This document shows, one piece after another, positions 60,503 to 62,853 of a stretch of DNA of 62,853 bases. Each line of letters starts with the position of its first letter. Within the stretch, counting starts at the first letter, position 1. The translations under genes were made by a program, and so were the position numbers. The stretch spans positions 1 to 62,853 of the forward strand of contig JADGNQ010000017.1 in NCBI GenBank assembly GCA_017883385.1, read 5' to 3'. The notes beneath the pieces are model-generated. The model was not told where the DNA came from and ran no database searches. It saw nothing but the letters and a program-made list of their open reading frames with translations. Origin of the DNA: Candidatus Sulfotelmatobacter sp. GTDB taxonomy: Bacteria > Acidobacteriota > Terriglobia > Terriglobales > Acidobacteriaceae.

Positions 60503-60709
60503 CTACGCTGCTCGTTTCCGCCCGAGGTCCGCAAGTTGCGAAAGCTCATGCTGGATTGTTTGTAGCCGTTCACTCCTCTGTCCGTGAGCGACTTGAACAC
60601 CTATTCCATGGCCGCCGTCACGCCGAAACTGCTGATTCAACGCTTGAATGTCGGCGATCTCCACTCGGAAACGCAAAATCTTGGCTCTAAGAACTCCTAG
60701 ATAATCCAT
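60503..60709 (-). CDS. Small helical hypothetical protein
   Basis: 68 residues, mostly helix: MDYLGVLRAKILRFRVEIAD, IQALNQQFRRDGGHGIG, VQVAHGQRSERLQTIQHEL, SQLADLGRKRAA. Heptad-like spacing suggests a coiled coil. The composition and regularity favour a real gene, though the ribosome-binding site is weak. Function unknown. Confidence 0.45.
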   Translation of the reverse strand: MDYLGVLRAKILRFRVEIADIQALNQQFRRDGGHGIGVQVAHGQRSERLQTIQHELSQLADLGRKRAA

Positions 60710-60849
60710 ATGATCAGAATACCTTTCTAGTTTTCGTGATCTCTCGACCGTTGAAGTTGCTGTTCAATCTGCCTTGGGCAAGAACCTTCCACAAATTGCA
60801 GTCAGTCCTCACCTCCGCGATGTGTGACGCAATCGCTCCTTGCCTTCTT

Positions 60850-61005
60850 CTATTGTCGCCAACGAATGGTCTCCTCTGGTCTAGGCCCCGCTTCCGTGCT
60901 CGGACCAAACAAAACTGTCAAGGCCGACCCGACACCAAGGCCAATCAACAGGAACGTGACCGCAGAACTTAAGTCGTACTCACTTTTCATTATTTCCGCT
61001 TCCAT
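60850..61005 (-). CDS. Small single-helix membrane protein
   Basis: 51 residues: MEAEIMKSEYDLSSAV, one membrane helix TFLLIGLGVGSALTVLFGP, and a short charged tail. GGAG lies seven bases before the ATG at 61005. The helix start resembles YtxH-type proteins, but the long soluble tail of that family is missing. It may be a truncated relative. Confidence 0.5.
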   Translation of the reverse strand: MEAEIMKSEYDLSSAVTFLLIGLGVGSALTVLFGPSTEAGPRPEETIRWRQ

Positions 61006-61084
61006 AGTCTGGCTCCAATCAGTGAGGTTTGAGGGGACCAAGATCCGCGTAACCGTGAAGCTTCGGACTCCGGCCTGTGGGGCT

Positions 61085-61115
61085 TTAGTCGTCCGGGAAG
61101 GCGGGGTCAGCCGCC
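61085..61115. repeat. Palindrome GGGAAGGCGG...CCGCCTTCCC
   Basis: Arms GGGAAGGCGG (61091-61100) and CCGCCTTCCC around GGTCAG. GGGGCTTTAGTCG just before it recalls the GGCTTTAG edge of family A. Confidence 0.5.
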
Positions 61116-61137
61116 TTCCCGGCGAAAAAATACAGTT

Positions 61138-61458
61138 CTACGCCGCGGCGTGAGCGGCGATCTTATGGAAGGTCGAATTGACCACGTCAGAGGTTTGAAC
61201 CTTGGGCGTTCCCTCGATAAATCTCGCCAACACCTTCAACACTTCGGGGTAGGTACTGGTGTTGTAAGCGTCGGAGTTGGCTTTGTTGTCCCAAAGACTG
61301 ATGGCAGTGACATCGATTCCGCCGGGACCGGAGAACGTAATTTCGTCCTTAAAGCCGTTCTGCTTGCGAAGTAGCGGGAGAATGTCTTTTTCAAATGTTC
61401 GCGTGTAGTCAGGAAGCACATTGGATTTCAGATGAAAGGAAACGTTGCGTGCAAACAT
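61138..61458 (-). CDS. Antibiotic biosynthesis monooxygenase-like (dimeric alpha/beta barrel) protein
   Basis: 106 residues with the ABM-like pattern: ARNVSFHLKSNVLPDYTRTF, ILPLLRKQNGFKDEITF, VTAISLWDNKANSDAYN. Strong ribosome-binding site AGGAGGTTTA before the ATG. Ligand unknown; family members bind haem, quinones or aldehydes, or have no enzymatic role. Confidence 0.75.
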   Translation of the reverse strand: MFARNVSFHLKSNVLPDYTRTFEKDILPLLRKQNGFKDEITFSGPGGIDVTAISLWDNKANSDAYNTSTYPEVLKVLARFIEGTPKVQTSDVVNSTFHKIAAHAAA

Positions 61459-62017
61459 TAAACCTCCTAAAGATTCTTACCGCTAAGAGGGGAGAACTTC
61501 AGATGGGCTGACTTAGCTCAGGGAACCTGAACGAGGAAGCAAGGATGCTCACTCCACCCGGTTGATGCATGTAGGTGGCCCCTCTGCCCCAACCTCTGCA
61601 ACTCGTTGCTTCGATATGGCGATGGAGAGATTGACCGCAGAACATTCGGACTCCGTCGTGTACTTTTGGAGCAAAGCGAGCACAAACTGCTACTGATACG
61701 ACGGAGTGACGGTCACAACGGATGCGGCACGCTGGCGAATGATTGATGAACGGCGGCTGCAGGCCGGTCACCGGAAGGGTCCCCGATTCTGAAGAGCACC
61801 CGATTCTCGAGGGTGCCCCATTCTAAAATCGCGTCCTTTGCGATTTTAGAGTGGGGCCTTTGACTTCGGTCTTGTGGTTCAAACCCCCCGCTCAAGCAAC
61901 GCTCGAACGGGGCACCCCCGAATGTGGGGATGTGACTGCTCTGGCAAACAGCGATTTCGATTACTGACCCGGTTATGAGTGTAATGGGGATTTTGCGACA
62001 GTTGAGAAAGGGCGTGC
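61459..62017. other. 559-base gene-poor region
   Basis: No convincing gene. Its only clear feature is the 41-base hairpin at 61816-61856. The remaining 61500-61790 has a frame on the minus strand with odd composition and no domain signal. Confidence 0.4.
61816..61856. repeat. Hairpin repeat with GTCCTTT loop (second copy of the 20800 element)
   Basis: Arms CCCCATTCTAAAATCGC and GCGATTTTAGAGTGGGG pair over 17 positions with one G-U; loop GTCCTTT. Outer parts (CCCCATTCT / AGAGTGGGG) and loop are the same as at 20800-20837, while the inner stem differs on both sides in a compensating way. Confidence 0.7.
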
Positions 62018-62422
62018 TTAGTCGTTGTAGGTGTGGAAGTCCACTTCGACGTCGATCTGAGCGGGAACTGCTTTGCCATTTTCTGCTGCGGGTTCAAACA
62101 CCCACTGCTGAACGGCAAGAACGGCTTTTTCATCAAAGCCATGCCCAAGCGACTTCTTGACCTCTATGTCATGGGCACGTCCGTCCGTCCCAACCGTGAG
62201 CGACAGCAGCACAGAGCCCGAAATCTTCGCTCGACGCCCATCTTCAGGAAACTCGGGATCTACTTGGTAGATGGTCCGGGGACGATGCGTGGCGGAAGGA
62301 GCGTCGGGGACCTTAAGGGAGTCAATGCAGGCCCGCATGTCCGGACTCGACCCAGGAGGCAGGTCGATAGGCTGGAATTTCAGTCGAGCGCAAGAATCGC
62401 TGCGGCTAAGGCAGCGATCCAT
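62018..62422 (-). CDS. TonB C-terminal domain protein
   Basis: 134 residues, of which the last ~85 form a TonB-like domain (IYQVDPEFPEDGRRAKISGS, VLLSLTVGTDGRAHDIEVKK, AVLAVQQWVFEPAAENGK). Unlike usual TonB proteins it has no membrane anchor of its own. Its start overlaps the end of the upstream small membrane protein by 43 bases in another frame. A frameshifted single gene is possible. Confidence 0.7.
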   Translation of the reverse strand: MDRCLSRSDSCARLKFQPIDLPPGSSPDMRACIDSLKVPDAPSATHRPRTIYQVDPEFPEDGRRAKISGSVLLSLTVGTDGRAHDIEVKKSLGHGFDEKAVLAVQQWVFEPAAENGKAVPAQIDVEVDFHTYND

Positions 62423-62694
62423 CTCTTCCTCACGCCGAAATAAACGGCAGCGACGACGGCCAACAGAATATTGAGTTCGATGGTGACGTACAGACGGTGA
62501 CTGTAGTCGGAACCCAAAAGCAACACCTTCGCATTACGAACAACAGCCAATAGAAGAAGCAGCGCACTGAGAGTCGGCAAGAGGAGTGTTCTTAATCCGT
62601 GTTGATAGTGCTTGCGCCAAGCCGCGCCTAAGAGGAGGACGGAGAGGGCTAACCAAAAGTAGATCAGAATAATTGAGAACCGATTGACTGGCAT
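62380..62694 (-). CDS. Small three-helix membrane protein
   Basis: 104 residues with three hydrophobic segments (IILIYFWLALSVLLLGAAW, TLLLPTLSALLLLLAVV, VTIELNILLAVVAAVYFGV). Not recognised. Overlaps the TonB-like gene, suggesting coupled translation or a shifted original frame. Confidence 0.6.
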   Translation of the reverse strand: MPVNRFSIILIYFWLALSVLLLGAAWRKHYQHGLRTLLLPTLSALLLLLAVVRNAKVLLLGSDYSHRLYVTIELNILLAVVAAVYFGVRKRWIAALAAAILALD

Positions 62695-62805
62695 CGAGTC
62701 GCCATTGTACGACGCCGCGAGAGTCCCCGGAGCAGGGTCAATGAGCGTAATGGCGATGTTACGCCACTTGAAGTCCCGCGGTGGGGATGCGTATAGTGGC
62801 TCGGT

Positions 62806-62853
62806 ATGAACCGCCTTGTATCGGTTGCCCTGATTACAGCCTTTACTGCAACC
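62806..62853 (+). CDS. Start of a gene running off the window (possible exported protein)
   Basis: ATG followed by NRLVSVALITAFTAT, which looks like the start of a signal peptide. Only 16 codons are visible and the ribosome-binding site is weak. It is divergent from the three-helix membrane gene. Confidence 0.4.
   Translation, partial: MNRLVSVALITAFTAT

Noticed and set aside
60714-60908. 64-codon frame between the small helical and membrane proteins
   Set aside because: Highly basic, no ribosome-binding site, overlaps the better-supported small membrane ORF.
61499-61771. 90-codon minus-strand frame near the end
   Set aside because: Odd composition with scattered Cys and His, no homology recognised and no start signal; left as non-coding.
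61870-61925. GGTTCAAACCCC-like sequence suggesting a tRNA T-arm
   Set aside because: No acceptor stem, anticodon arm or CCA end can be formed around it.

Overview
The window is a dense, GC-rich bacterial chromosome segment. It carries housekeeping genes (lipA, acpS, folP, dtd, acpP-fabF, thiL, rplU-rpmA, obgE). It also has many small secreted proteins, two Ser/Thr kinases, TonB-type proteins, a quinoprotein dehydrogenase and an S41 peptidase. Together with spacers full of short palindromic repeats, this looks most like a soil member of the Acidobacteriota (class Terriglobia). That placement is inferred from gene content and repeat style, not from a marker-gene tree. I saw no rRNA, tRNA, CRISPR array, phage region or transposase.

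Layout. 0-9.5 kb: an orphan HEPN-like/zinc protein, lipA, a TauE-DUF1634 pair, an orphan MCE protein, a membrane spermidine-synthase-like protein, acpS, selA and a cytochrome c lipoprotein. 9.5-20.8 kb: DUF488, folP, class II photolyase, a tyrosine phosphatase, dtd, the acpP-fabF operon, a PilZ protein, a DUF374 acyltransferase, thiL and an M23 endopeptidase. 20.9-31.3 kb: two divergent Ser/Thr kinases, a PQQ dehydrogenase, ogt and an APC permease. 31.3-39.3 kb: a PIN-domain remnant, a FAD oxidoreductase with a tiny coupled ORF, a receiver-TonB fusion, an S41 peptidase and a class A penicillin-binding protein. 39.4-54 kb: RNase HI, a phosphoesterase, an OppD ATPase, a prohibitin-like protein, a MoaD-like carrier with MoeB/MoeZ, a PEGA protein, an M1 aminopeptidase and several small exported proteins. 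54-62.9 kb: a CPBP protease, rplU-rpmA, a CheX-like protein, a GT39-like glycosyltransferase, obgE, small proteins, a TonB-like pair and a gene start cut by the window edge.

Functional themes. Envelope and lipid work is represented by MCE, M23, S41, PBP1, DUF374, acpS/acpP/fabF and GT39. Cofactor and sulfur chemistry is represented by lipA, folP, thiL, selA and MoaD-MoeZ. DNA repair is represented by photolyase and ogt.

The most unusual signal is the set of short palindromic repeat families. Most copies sit in spacers. One family (outer sequence TGTGGGGACAG...CTGTCC) also sits in frame inside three conserved genes, selA, thiL and oppD, where it adds residues at positions where the protein families normally have none. 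In oppD its edge has been amplified into five 15-bp units coding for VPTQS-type repeats. Two other hairpin families keep their loop and flanks while their stem bases change in a compensating way.
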